Source of the DNA: Polaribacter sp.
Lineage (GTDB): Bacteria > Bacteroidota > Bacteroidia > Flavobacteriales > Flavobacteriaceae
Length of the DNA stretch: 64,000 nucleotides
Assembly: GCA_018663625.1 (NCBI GenBank)
Contig: JABJPX010000001.1
Coordinates: 1 to 64,000 of the forward strand
Direction: 5' to 3'
The notes beneath the pieces are model-generated. The model saw only the letters and a program-made list of their open reading frames with translations, had not been told where the DNA came from and ran no database searches. The stretch's first letter is position 1, and every line of letters begins with the position of its first letter. The translations under genes were made by a program, and so were the position numbers. Below are positions 33,789 through 42,240 of this stretch, piece after piece.

Positions 33789-35486
33789 TTAAGCGTTCTT
33801 TTTAAGTTTTTTTGCGGCATGGTTTGCTGCTCTCGCTGTAAATGCCATGTAGGTCAATGATGGATTTTGACAGCCAGAAGAAGTCATAAATGCACCATCG
33901 GTAACATAGACGTTATTACAAGCATGTATTTGATTGTATTTGTTAAGAACAGATGTTTTTGGGTCTTTTCCCATTCGAGCTGTTCCCATTTCATGAATTC
34001 CAAGTCCCATCGCTTTACCACCATTATCGTATCCTCTTACATTTTTATATCCAGCAGCTTTCAACATTTTTATAGCTTCCTCCTGCATATCTTTTCGCAT
34101 TTTAAATTCATTTTCTCCAAATGCAGCATCAAAAGTAATGGTTGGTAAACCCCATTCATCTTTTTTGTTTTCGTCTAAATACATTCTGTTACTGTGGTCA
34201 GGCAAGGTTTCTCCAAAAGCCAATAAGTTTACATTCCACTCTCCAGGTTTTAAAATGGCATCCACTAATTTTGGACCGTATTTCAATTCTGCTACCATTT
34301 CTGAAGTGTCTTCTCTACTTGCACCTCCCTGATAACCGTAGCCTCTTAAGAAGTCTTTCTTATCGGTCTTACCTCCTAAATTTCTAAATCTTGGAATGTA
34401 AATTCCATTGGCTCTTCTCCCTTTAATATGTTTATCATCAAATCCTTCTGCGGTTGCTTGTGCTCCAACATGAAAGTGGTGGTCCATAATATTGTGCCCT
34501 AGTTCTCCACTGTCATTCCCCAATCCATTCGGAAATCTTTCTGATTTTGATTGTAATAGAATCGATGCGGATGCCATAGCAGATGCACACAAAAAGATTA
34601 CTTTGGCATGATAAACATGTTTTTTTTTTGTTTCTGCATCAATAACACGAACTCCTGTCGCTTGTTTGGTTTTTTCGTCATAAATAACCTCATGCACAAT
34701 AGAATTAGGTCTTAAAGTCATATTTCCTGTTGCCTCTGCGGCTGGTAATGTAGAAGAGTTGCTACTAAAATATGCACCATAAGGACAACCTCTCATACAT
34801 CTGTCTCGATACTGGCAGGTACTTCTACCCAATCCTTCTTTGGTTCCTTCTGTAATATGTGCTGTTCTACCAATGGTAAGCAAGCGATCATCATCAAATT
34901 TTTCCGATATTTGTTCTTGAAGGTGTTCTTCCACACAATTTAAATTCATCGGTTTTAGTAGCTTTTGATCTGGAAAGTGTTTCAAACCTAAGTTTTGACC
35001 ACTTACTCCTATGTATTCTTCCACTTTATCGTACCAAGGTTCGATATCTTTATATCGAACTGGCCAATCAACAGCAATTCCATCCTTTTTGTTTGCTTCA
35101 AAATCAACATCACTTAGACGGTAACTTTGTCGTCCCCACATTAATGAGCGTCCGCCAACATGATAGCCACGAATCCAATCAAAACGTCTTTCTTCATTGT
35201 AAGGATGCTTTAAATCATCAACAAAAAAGTGTTGTCGAGCTTCCTGTGTTGTATAGCCTGTTCTGTGTTGTTTGTGTTTTCGTTCTCGAGTTTCTCTGCT
35301 TGCTTTTCCACCATTGGGTAAGTCCCATGGATCTAAATGAGCTGTCGGGTAGTCTTCTACGTGTTTTACCATTCTTCCTCTTTCAAGAACCAATGTCTTT
35401 AAACCGTTTTCGCAAAGTTCTTTTGCTGCCCAGCCCCCAGAAATTCCTGTTCCAACTACTATCGCGTCGAATTGATGGTTTTCCAT
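33789..35486 (-). CDS. GMC family oxidoreductase (sugar 3-dehydrogenase-like)
   Basis: A 565-residue FAD-dependent oxidoreductase, likely oxidising a hydroxyl of a sugar or glycoside. The dinucleotide motif VVGTGISGGWAAKEL starts at residue 8, and the C-terminal GMC domain ends with the HEMGTARMG histidine region and the NVYVTDGAFMTSSGCQNPSLTYMAF motif. STCQYRDRCMRGCPYG contains C-x5-C-x3-C, which could hold the iron-sulfur cluster known from related glucose dehydrogenases. The start is put at 35486 (MENHQFDAIVVG), because the longer frame to 35582 adds 32 unrelated residues. It is the first gene of the GMC-subunit 3-DUF1080 unit and divergent from the AraC gene. Confidence 0.92.
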   Translation of the reverse strand: MENHQFDAIVVGTGISGGWAAKELCENGLKTLVLERGRMVKHVEDYPTAHLDPWDLPNGGKASRETRERKHKQHRTGYTTQEARQHFFVDDLKHPYNEERRFDWIRGYHVGGRSLMWGRQSYRLSDVDFEANKKDGIAVDWPVRYKDIEPWYDKVEEYIGVSGQNLGLKHFPDQKLLKPMNLNCVEEHLQEQISEKFDDDRLLTIGRTAHITEGTKEGLGRSTCQYRDRCMRGCPYGAYFSSNSSTLPAAEATGNMTLRPNSIVHEVIYDEKTKQATGVRVIDAETKKKHVYHAKVIFLCASAMASASILLQSKSERFPNGLGNDSGELGHNIMDHHFHVGAQATAEGFDDKHIKGRRANGIYIPRFRNLGGKTDKKDFLRGYGYQGGASREDTSEMVAELKYGPKLVDAILKPGEWNVNLLAFGETLPDHSNRMYLDENKKDEWGLPTITFDAAFGENEFKMRKDMQEEAIKMLKAAGYKNVRGYDNGGKAMGLGIHEMGTARMGKDPKTSVLNKYNQIHACNNVYVTDGAFMTSSGCQNPSLTYMAFTARAANHAAKKLKKNA

Positions 35487-35577
35487 AATTGTCTTTGTAA
35501 TTAATTGATATGTTGTTTTTATTGCTATATTATTGTCAGATTCTAAATTAAATCTACTATAAATTATTGATTTATCA

Positions 35578-35597
35578 GCCAAATTAATTAATTTGGC
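35578..35597. promoter_or_regulatory. Perfect 20-bp palindrome between GMC and AraC genes
   Basis: GCCAAATTAATTAATTTGGC, a perfect inverted repeat with GC ends, in the divergent region 92 bases from the GMC ATG and 26 bases before the likely GTG start of the AraC-type regulator. The position suits an operator controlling both genes. No binding protein can be assigned. Confidence 0.5.
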
Positions 35598-35622
35598 AAC
35601 TTATAATGTTCAATATTATTCA

Positions 35623-36642
35623 GTGAAATTAAATATACAAAATATAACACCTTTTGAGGTTGACGGAATTGAGTATCATGCTGATACTTGTTTGCCATTA
35701 ATAGATGCTGTTTCTAGAAAGAAACTAAAGTTCAATGCTTTGGCGAGATACACGTATCCTGGAAAGCGTTTGACTGATGACACATTAGGGATCAATAGCA
35801 TTGGATATTGGGATGCGAATGAGCCGCAAGACTGGGGTTTAGATTGGCATCGCAATGAAGGCATTGAAATTCATTTTTTAGAATCGGGAACAATGCCTTA
35901 TGCACAAGAAGGAGTAGAGATGAATTTGAGTCCTAATTCCTTAACAATAACTAGGCCTTGGGAGATGCATAAGGTGGGTGGGCCAAATATAGGTATGGGC
36001 CGATTCTACTGGGTCATTTTAGATCTTGGTGTTCGACGCCCACATCAAAACTGGTCTTGGCCAGATTGGATTGTTTTAGCGCCAAATGACCTCGAGAAAT
36101 TAACCACTATTTTAAGACAAAATGAAAATGTTTCTTGGAAAGGGGACAAACGAATTTTAGATTGTTTTCAGCAAATTGGGAAAGCAGTTGATGGAGATGT
36201 TGATGGGAGCAATGCCTCTAAAATAAGACTGTTGGTCAATAGTTTACTGTTGTTTCTTCTTGATTTGTTGGTCGTTGATAAGGTAAAGTTGGATGAAGAA
36301 TTGGTAAATAGTTCTCGAAGTGTTCAGTTGTTGTTAAAAGAATTAGAAGGAAGTTTGTCTGAGAATTGGACCGTTGAAAAAATGGCAAAATCTTCAGGAG
36401 TAGGTTTAACGCGTTTTACTTTTCATTGCAGGCAATTAACGAACTTAACACCAATGAAGTATTTAATGCATAGACGCATTGAAATGTCCAAGAGAATTTT
36501 GCAGGAACAATTGGATTTAAGTATTTCGGATGTCGCCTATTTATGTGGATTTTCTACCAGTCAATACTTTGCAACGATGTTTAAAAAACAAGTAAAATGC
36601 ACACCAGTTTCTTACCGTAAAAAAGCTTTTGTAACACCTTAG
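35623..36642 (+). CDS. AraC family transcriptional regulator
   Basis: A cytoplasmic DNA-binding regulator of about 340 residues. The N-terminal half is a cupin-like effector domain (DWGLDWHRNEGIEIHFLESGTMPY...LTITRPWEMHKVGG), and the C-terminal 100 residues carry two HTH motifs (WTVEKMAKSSGVGLTRFTFHCRQLTNLTPMKYLMHRRI and LSISDVAYLCGFSTSQYFATMFKKQ), as in AraC/XylS proteins. No suitable ATG exists: the frame can start at GTG 35623 (chosen, VKLNIQNITPFEVDG) or TTG 35593, which would overlap the 20-bp palindrome. It stands between the two arms of the sugar-oxidation locus and probably activates them. Confidence 0.88.
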   Translation: MKLNIQNITPFEVDGIEYHADTCLPLIDAVSRKKLKFNALARYTYPGKRLTDDTLGINSIGYWDANEPQDWGLDWHRNEGIEIHFLESGTMPYAQEGVEMNLSPNSLTITRPWEMHKVGGPNIGMGRFYWVILDLGVRRPHQNWSWPDWIVLAPNDLEKLTTILRQNENVSWKGDKRILDCFQQIGKAVDGDVDGSNASKIRLLVNSLLLFLLDLLVVDKVKLDEELVNSSRSVQLLLKELEGSLSENWTVEKMAKSSGVGLTRFTFHCRQLTNLTPMKYLMHRRIEMSKRILQEQLDLSISDVAYLCGFSTSQYFATMFKKQVKCTPVSYRKKAFVTP

Positions 36643-36739
36643 TTTTTTTGTTTAAAATTTTTCACTGAATAATTATACACACAGTTTTATGTTTCATTTT
36701 ATAATTTTCAACCTCATAAATTTTAAATAATCAAATCTA

Positions 36740-37708
36740 ATGGACGCAAGAATCCTTCCAAAATCAAAAACTGTTTTATTATTAACACTTCTTTTATCAG
36801 TAGTTTTTAGCTGTAAAAACGAGCCTAAAAAAGTAGCACCTGCGAATACAGGGTCTCCTTTCTTTAAACTCTCATTAGCACAATGGTCTCTTCATAAATA
36901 TGTTCTTAATGAAAAAAAATCACCTTTTCATTTTGCTTCACAAGCAAAAGAAATGGGATTTGAAGGTTTAGAATATGTAAGTCAATTGTATGCTGGAGAA
37001 ATAGAGAAATTAGGTTTTGTTGCAGTAATTGATTCACTCAAAACTATAAGTGAAACTGAAAATATGCAAAACGTTTTGATTATGGTTGATAATGAAGGCG
37101 ATTTAGCTGATCCTGATGAAGCAAAACGAGATGTTGCTGTGGAAAATCATAAACGCTGGGTAGATGCAGCAGCAGTTTTAGGGTGTCATTCCATTCGAGT
37201 GAATACTTTTGGAACCAATGCTCCTGAAATTTGGAAAAATTCTGTGGTAGATGGTCTTAGAAAATTATCGATCTATGCTGCCTCAAAAAACATCAATGTG
37301 CTTTGTGAAAATCATGGTTGGTTGTCGTCAGATGCTGAAAAATTAATGAAAGCTATTCAGGATGTTAATATGGATAATTGTGGAACATTACCAGATTTTG
37401 GAAATTGGTGTACAAAAAGAACCGATCCTTTCGCTAAATGGGGAGACTGTGAAGAAGTGTACCCAGACAAATATAGAGGTATCCAATTAATGATGCCCAA
37501 AGCGAAGGCAGTAAGTGCAAAATCGTATGATTTTGATGCTGAAGGCAATGAAACAACTATCGACTTTATCCGAATGATGCAAATTGTAAAAGATGCAGGT
37601 TATACTGGTTTTGTTGGTGTTGAGTATGAAGGAAGTCGTTTAGACGATGCTTCAGGAATTAAAGCAACGAGAGATTTGCTTTTGAAAGCAGCAAAGGAAA
37701 TTCAATAA
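36740..37708 (+). CDS. Sugar phosphate isomerase/epimerase-like lipoprotein
   Basis: A 322-residue TIM-barrel protein of the AP endonuclease 2/xylose isomerase-like superfamily. The N-terminus carries a lipoprotein signal (LLTLLLSVVFSC, C25), so unlike most relatives it works outside the cytoplasm. Barrel features include KLSLAQWSLHKY at the first strand, VLCENHGW and GTLPDFGNW in the metal-binding middle, and GFVGVEYEGS at the end, giving Glu/Asp ligands. It opens a run of genes in one direction: permease after 36 bases, then oxidoreductase. In the context of C3 oxidation it may isomerise a keto-sugar in the periplasm. Confidence 0.85.
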   Translation: MDARILPKSKTVLLLTLLLSVVFSCKNEPKKVAPANTGSPFFKLSLAQWSLHKYVLNEKKSPFHFASQAKEMGFEGLEYVSQLYAGEIEKLGFVAVIDSLKTISETENMQNVLIMVDNEGDLADPDEAKRDVAVENHKRWVDAAAVLGCHSIRVNTFGTNAPEIWKNSVVDGLRKLSIYAASKNINVLCENHGWLSSDAEKLMKAIQDVNMDNCGTLPDFGNWCTKRTDPFAKWGDCEEVYPDKYRGIQLMMPKAKAVSAKSYDFDAEGNETTIDFIRMMQIVKDAGYTGFVGVEYEGSRLDDASGIKATRDLLLKAAKEIQ

Positions 37709-37744
37709 AATAGTAGAAGTTTTGAAAATAAAAAATAGAATACG

Positions 37745-38974
37745 ATGAAAAAAACAGTACAATTTCAATTATCATTTATGATGTTTCTCGAATTTTTTAT
37801 TTGGGGAGGATGGTTTGTGACGATGGGTTCTTTCTTAGGAAGTAATCTAAATGCATCTGGAGCAGAAACAGGGATGGCCTACTCAACACAGTCTTGGGGA
37901 GCCATTATTGCTCCGTTTATTATTGGTATGATTGCAGATCGTTATTTTAATGCCGAGAAAATTCTTGGTGTGTTGCACCTAGTGGGAGCAGTTTTAATGT
38001 ATATGATGGCACAATCAACTGAATTTAGTACGTTTTATCCTTATGTATTAGGATATATGATTGCTTATATGCCTACTTTGGCTTTGGTCAATTCGGTTTC
38101 TTTTAACCAGATGAGTGATCCTGCAAAACAATTTCCTATGGTTCGAGTATGGGGAACTATTGGTTGGATTTTAGCAGGTTTAGCGATTAGTTTTATTTTT
38201 AAATGGGATTCAGAATCAAATATTGCAAACGGAATGTTATCGAATACATTTATAATGGTTGCCATTGCTTCCTTAGTTTTAGGTGTCTTTAGTTTCTTTT
38301 TACCGAAAACACCTCCAACGTCAAATAAGGAAGAAAAAGCTACTATTTCTGATATTTTAGGGTTGGATGCATTGAAGTTATTTAAGGATCGCAACTTTTT
38401 AGTATTCTTTATTTCTTCTTTTTTAATCTGTATTCCACTCGCATTTTATTATCAAAATATAAGTTTGTTTTTAACGGAATACAAAGTAGATAATTCGACT
38501 GCTTGGGCCTCTTTAGGACAAGTTTCAGAAGTTGCTTTTATGCTGTTGTTGCCTTTCTTCTTTAAAAAATATGGTTTTAAAAATACTGTATTGTTTGGAA
38601 TGTTTGCTTGGGTAATTCGTTATGTATTATTTGCATATGGGAATAATGGAGACCTGTTCTTTATGTTGGTAACTGGGATTGCATTGCACGGAATTTGTTA
38701 TGATTTTTTCTTTGTTTCTGGGCAAATTTATACAGACTCTAAAGCTGGAGATAAAGTAAAAAGTGCCGCACAGGGTCTAATTACATTAGCAACGTATGGA
38801 ATTGGTATGTTGGTTGGTTTTTGGGTAGCAGGAAATATTGTCGATAAAAACTTAATTGCAAACGGTGCGCATAGTTGGAAAGATATTTGGCTGTTTCCAG
38901 CCATCTTTGCAACTGCTGTACTTGTAATTTTTGCCTTGTTTTTTAAAAACGAAAAAGTAGATTATAAATCTTAA
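37745..38974 (+). CDS. MFS permease of the nucleoside:H+ symporter (NupG-like) type
   Basis: A 409-residue inner-membrane transporter with 12 predicted helices. The N-terminal QLSFMMFLEFFIWGGWFVTMGSFLGSNL and MVRVWGTIGWILAGLAISF are features of NupG/XapB-like MFS proteins, and members of this group in Bacteroidetes are often found with sugar isomerases and Gfo/Idh oxidoreductases. It therefore more likely imports a keto-sugar or monosaccharide than a nucleoside; that is an inference from its neighbours. The oxidoreductase gene starts 8 bases after its stop. Confidence 0.88.
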   Translation: MKKTVQFQLSFMMFLEFFIWGGWFVTMGSFLGSNLNASGAETGMAYSTQSWGAIIAPFIIGMIADRYFNAEKILGVLHLVGAVLMYMMAQSTEFSTFYPYVLGYMIAYMPTLALVNSVSFNQMSDPAKQFPMVRVWGTIGWILAGLAISFIFKWDSESNIANGMLSNTFIMVAIASLVLGVFSFFLPKTPPTSNKEEKATISDILGLDALKLFKDRNFLVFFISSFLICIPLAFYYQNISLFLTEYKVDNSTAWASLGQVSEVAFMLLLPFFFKKYGFKNTVLFGMFAWVIRYVLFAYGNNGDLFFMLVTGIALHGICYDFFFVSGQIYTDSKAGDKVKSAAQGLITLATYGIGMLVGFWVAGNIVDKNLIANGAHSWKDIWLFPAIFATAVLVIFALFFKNEKVDYKS

Positions 38975-38982
38975 AAAAAGAA

Positions 38983-40125
38983 ATGAATTCTAAAATAAAA
39001 TTAGGAATATTAGGAGGAGGTGGTGATTCATTAATCGGTGTGTTGCATCGTGTAGCTGCTTCGATGTTTGATAAATATGAACTGGTTGGTGGTGTGTTTA
39101 ATCTTAATTGGGATGAAAATGTAGGTTTTGCTAAAAATATTGGATTGCCTACAAATAGAATATACAAAGATTTTGATACGCTAATTGCTCAAGAGTTGAA
39201 ACTTCCTGAACAAGAGCGAATGCAAGTCGTTTCTATTTTAACACCCAATTTTTTGCACTTTTCAATGGCAAAAAAACTATTAGAAAATGGTTTTCATGTC
39301 ATTTGTGAAAAACCAATGACGACTACTTCTTCTGAAGCAGCAATCTTAAAAGAAACATTACAAAAAGCCAAAACAGTTTTTGCTGTTACTTACACGTATA
39401 CAGGGTATCCAATGATTCGTCAAATGCGAGAAATGGTAAAAGAAGGTGTACTTGGAAATATTCAAAAAATAGATGCACAGTATTATCAAGGTTGGATTAA
39501 TCCAATTATTCATGATACCGAAAAACGTTCAAATACTTGGAGACTTAATCCAGAAAAATCTGGACTGAGCTGTTGTGTGGGGGATATCGGTACCCATGCT
39601 TTTGAAATGTTAGAATATGTTTCGGGTGTTACCATAGAAAGTATTTTAGCCGATTTAAACTATCTCTATTCAGACAATAAAATGGACATTGACGGTACGA
39701 TTTTACTTCGTTGTTCAAACAACGTAAAAGGTGTTATTTGTACGAGTCAGATTGCTACAGGTGAAGAAAATAGTTTTGTTGTTAAAATCTATGGAGACAA
39801 AGCGGGAATTAAATGGGAACAAGAAAATCCGAATTTCTTGTATTTAATGGAAGAAGGAAAACCGCTCCAAGTCTTAAAGCCGGGACACACTTATAATAGC
39901 GAGTTGTCTTTAGGAGGAACAAAGTTACCGCCAGGGCATCCTGAAGGAATTTTTGATGCGATGGGGAATATTTACAAAGGTGTTGCAAAGGCGATTCATA
40001 AAGAACCGTATAATTCGGGTGAATTTCCTACGATGACAGACGGTATTCGTGGCGTAAGTTTTATAGAAAAAGCCGTAGCCTCCCATCAGCAAGGAAATGT
40101 ATGGGTTGCAATGAACGAACTATAA
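38983..40125 (+). CDS. Gfo/Idh/MocA family oxidoreductase
   Basis: A 380-residue NAD(P)-dependent cytoplasmic dehydrogenase. The Rossmann domain begins LGILGGGGDSLIGVLHRVAA at 7-26 and includes the catalytic-region ICEKPM motif near 107. The C-terminal beta-sheet domain contains RLNPEKSGLSCCVGDIGTHAFEMLEYVSG with the conserved aspartate and histidine (GDIGTHA). There is no signal peptide. In the 3-keto-sugar route such enzymes reduce 3-keto-glucose to glucose or act on related keto-sugars. It lies 8 bases after the permease and 114 bases before the cytoplasmic isomerase. Confidence 0.93.
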   Translation: MNSKIKLGILGGGGDSLIGVLHRVAASMFDKYELVGGVFNLNWDENVGFAKNIGLPTNRIYKDFDTLIAQELKLPEQERMQVVSILTPNFLHFSMAKKLLENGFHVICEKPMTTTSSEAAILKETLQKAKTVFAVTYTYTGYPMIRQMREMVKEGVLGNIQKIDAQYYQGWINPIIHDTEKRSNTWRLNPEKSGLSCCVGDIGTHAFEMLEYVSGVTIESILADLNYLYSDNKMDIDGTILLRCSNNVKGVICTSQIATGEENSFVVKIYGDKAGIKWEQENPNFLYLMEEGKPLQVLKPGHTYNSELSLGGTKLPPGHPEGIFDAMGNIYKGVAKAIHKEPYNSGEFPTMTDGIRGVSFIEKAVASHQQGNVWVAMNEL

Positions 40126-40239
40126 GGGTTTGTTTATAATTATTGCTAACTAATAATATAATTTATAAGTTCAATGGATAAAAGAGAGGTATTGGTATTT
40201 TCTTTCTCTTTTAGAACTTTTAATAATCCAAAATAAAAG

Positions 40240-41295
40240 ATGACAACAATAAAAGGACCTGCTGTGTTTTTAGCACAGTTTATGGACGATAAAACGCCTT
40301 TCAATTCACTCGATGGTTTGTGCAAATGGGCATCAGATTTAGGGTATAAAGGAGTACAAATTCCTACGCTAGATAAATCGATTATTGATTTAGATGTTGC
40401 CGCCAATAGTCAAACCTATTGCGATGCATTTAAAGGCAAAATAAATAGTTATGGACTTGAAATTACAGAATTGTCTACTCACATTCAGGGTCAGTTAGTT
40501 GCCGTTCATTCTGCGCATGACGTGATGTTTGATGTATTTGTCCCGAAAGCACTTCAAGGGAAACCAAAAGAAAGAACTTTATGGGCCATTGATCAAATGA
40601 AAAAAGCAGCCATCGTTAGCAGACGTTTGGGTTTAAAAACACATGCTACATTTTCAGGGTCTTTACTTTGGCCGATGATTCATCCATGGCCACAACAACC
40701 TAAAGGTTTGATTGAAACAGGATTTAAGGAATTGGCAGACCGATGGGTGCCCATTTTAGATACTTTTGAAGACAATGGAGTAGATGTTTGTTATGAGGTA
40801 CATCCAGTAGAGGATATTCATGATGGCGATACTTTTGAACGATTTTTAGCGGCAACAGGAAACCACAAACGTGTAAATATGTTGTACGATCCATCTCATT
40901 TTGTATTACAACAATTGGATTATTTAAAATACATAGATCATTACCATGAATTTATTAAAGCGTTCCATGTAAAAGATGCTGAATTTCATCCAACAGGTAA
41001 AAAAGGGACTTTTGGAGGGTATAATGATTGGAAACACCGAGCTGGCCGTTATCGTTCGCCAGGAGACGGACAAGTAGATTTTAAGCAAGTCTTTTCGAAA
41101 CTTACCGAATACGGTTGCGATGTTTGGGCTGTATTGGAATGGGAATGTGTGATTAAAAGTCCTGAACAAGGTGCTCGTGAAGGTGTTGATTTTATAAAAA
41201 AGCATATTATTGAAGCAACCAACAAGCGTTTTGACGATTTTGCAGGGAGTGATAAAATGGATGAAAATTATTTAAAACAAATTTTAGGGATATAA
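40240..41295 (+). CDS. Sugar phosphate isomerase/epimerase, cytoplasmic
   Basis: A 351-residue TIM-barrel isomerase/epimerase without signal peptide. Metal ligands fit the xylose-isomerase-like fold: Glu in CYEVHPVED, Asp/His in MLYDPSHFVLQ, His/Asp in FHVKDAEFHP, and a final Glu in AVLEWECV. An arginine-rich loop (HRAGRYRSPGDGQVDF) before the last strand is typical of this subgroup near Gfo/Idh genes. It is likely to interconvert a keto-sugar made by the neighbouring oxidoreductases. The second DUF1080 gene begins two bases after its stop. Confidence 0.9.
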   Translation: MTTIKGPAVFLAQFMDDKTPFNSLDGLCKWASDLGYKGVQIPTLDKSIIDLDVAANSQTYCDAFKGKINSYGLEITELSTHIQGQLVAVHSAHDVMFDVFVPKALQGKPKERTLWAIDQMKKAAIVSRRLGLKTHATFSGSLLWPMIHPWPQQPKGLIETGFKELADRWVPILDTFEDNGVDVCYEVHPVEDIHDGDTFERFLAATGNHKRVNMLYDPSHFVLQQLDYLKYIDHYHEFIKAFHVKDAEFHPTGKKGTFGGYNDWKHRAGRYRSPGDGQVDFKQVFSKLTEYGCDVWAVLEWECVIKSPEQGAREGVDFIKKHIIEATNKRFDDFAGSDKMDENYLKQILGI

Positions 41296-41297
41296 GT

Positions 41298-42083
41298 ATG
41301 AAAAGATTTTTTGCAATATTAGGATGCAGCATAGCCATGATGGGCTGTGATCAAACGGTAAAAGAAATTTCAGTGTTAGAAAGTGTAGAAGAAGCTGCAC
41401 CAATGGAGCCTGCAGAAACAGAGGTCTGGTCACCAAAACCAAAAACAGTTTCAGTAGACGAAACAACTGGTATTCCATCGGATGCGATTGTTTTGTTTGA
41501 TGGTATCCATTTTGATGAATGGATTTCTTCAAAAGATTCTACAGCAGTACAATGGATTTTGAACAAGGATAAGAGTATGACTGTTAAAGACAAATCAGGA
41601 GATATTCAAACCAAAAGAAATTTCGGTTCGGTTCAACTGCATCTTGAATGGCGTTCTAATATTGCGAAAAGAGCAAATGGACAAAATAGAAGCAATAGCG
41701 GTGTTTTTCTTCAAAACCGATATGAGGTACAGATTTTAGACAATAACGACAACGAAACCTATGTCAATGGGCAAGTAGGGGCTATTTATAAACAGTCGAT
41801 ACCCTTGGCTAAAGCTTCTTCGAAAACCGGAGAATGGAATGCTTACGACATTATTTATCATGCTCCTGAGTTTGATGCCAAAGGACTGCTTTCAAAACAT
41901 GCGACTATTACTGTTCTTCATAATGGTGTTTTAATTCAAGATCATTATTTAATAAAAGGGAGCACAGAGTATATTGGCTGGCCCAAAAATCAAGCGCATG
42001 GGAAAGCACCCGTTAAGCTACAGGACCACCAAGATCAAAGTGGTGTTAGCTATCGAAACATTTGGGTTCGAGAGCTAAAATAG
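41298..42083 (+). CDS. DUF1080 lipoprotein, second copy
   Basis: A 261-residue lipoprotein (IAMMGC, C17) with a DUF1080 domain from about residue 55. It contains VLFDGIHFDEWISSKDSTAVQWILNKDKSMTV, the typical opening, then HLEWRSNIAKRANGQNRSNSGVFLQNRYEVQILDN and the closing GVSYRNIWVRELK. It differs from the copy at 32340 in its acidic linker and in the NSGVFLQNRYEVQ block, so the two are distant paralogues that may act on different glycosides. It is the last gene of the isomerase-permease-oxidoreductase run and lies just before the susC promoter region. Confidence 0.88.
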   Translation: MKRFFAILGCSIAMMGCDQTVKEISVLESVEEAAPMEPAETEVWSPKPKTVSVDETTGIPSDAIVLFDGIHFDEWISSKDSTAVQWILNKDKSMTVKDKSGDIQTKRNFGSVQLHLEWRSNIAKRANGQNRSNSGVFLQNRYEVQILDNNDNETYVNGQVGAIYKQSIPLAKASSKTGEWNAYDIIYHAPEFDAKGLLSKHATITVLHNGVLIQDHYLIKGSTEYIGWPKNQAHGKAPVKLQDHQDQSGVSYRNIWVRELK

Positions 42084-42096
42084 TCTCACATTTAGC

Positions 42097-42114
42097 ACCG
42101 AAAACGTTTTCGGT
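42097..42114. promoter_or_regulatory. Perfect LacI-type operator upstream of susC
   Basis: ACCGAAAACGTTTTCGGT is a perfect 18-bp palindrome with central CG, the hallmark of LacI-family operators. It lies 14 bases before the susC -7 box, covering the place where the -33 element would be, so binding should block transcription. It shares 13 of 14 core bases with the site at 26468-26483. Confidence 0.75.
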
Positions 42115-42127
42115 AAAATTTTAAGGC

Positions 42128-42135
42128 TATTTTTG
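42128..42135 (+). promoter_or_regulatory. susC -7 box
   Basis: TATTTTTG, an exact TAnnTTTG match just downstream of the LacI-type operator. The ATG of susC is 105 bases further on, giving a leader of about 100 bases. Confidence 0.6.
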
Positions 42136-42240
42136 TGAATTCATTAATAAAATCATAATTATTTGTTAATATTACAATTGATATAAGTGTTCTTTACAAG
42201 AATTAACAAATTTAATTAACTTTTTTAAACTCAAATTTAA

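Noticed and set aside
35487-35582. N-terminal extension of the GMC oxidoreductase
   Set aside because: The 32 added residues resemble neither a signal peptide nor family sequence; MENHQFDAIVVGTG is the natural start.
38065-38394. Antisense reading frame inside the NupG-like permease gene
   Set aside because: It mirrors the codon structure of a clear membrane transporter and encodes no recognisable domain; same reasoning applied to other antisense frames in the window.
37745-38974. Permease as a nucleoside transporter
   Set aside because: Family similarity allows it, but all neighbours are sugar enzymes, so a sugar substrate is preferred; not excluded.
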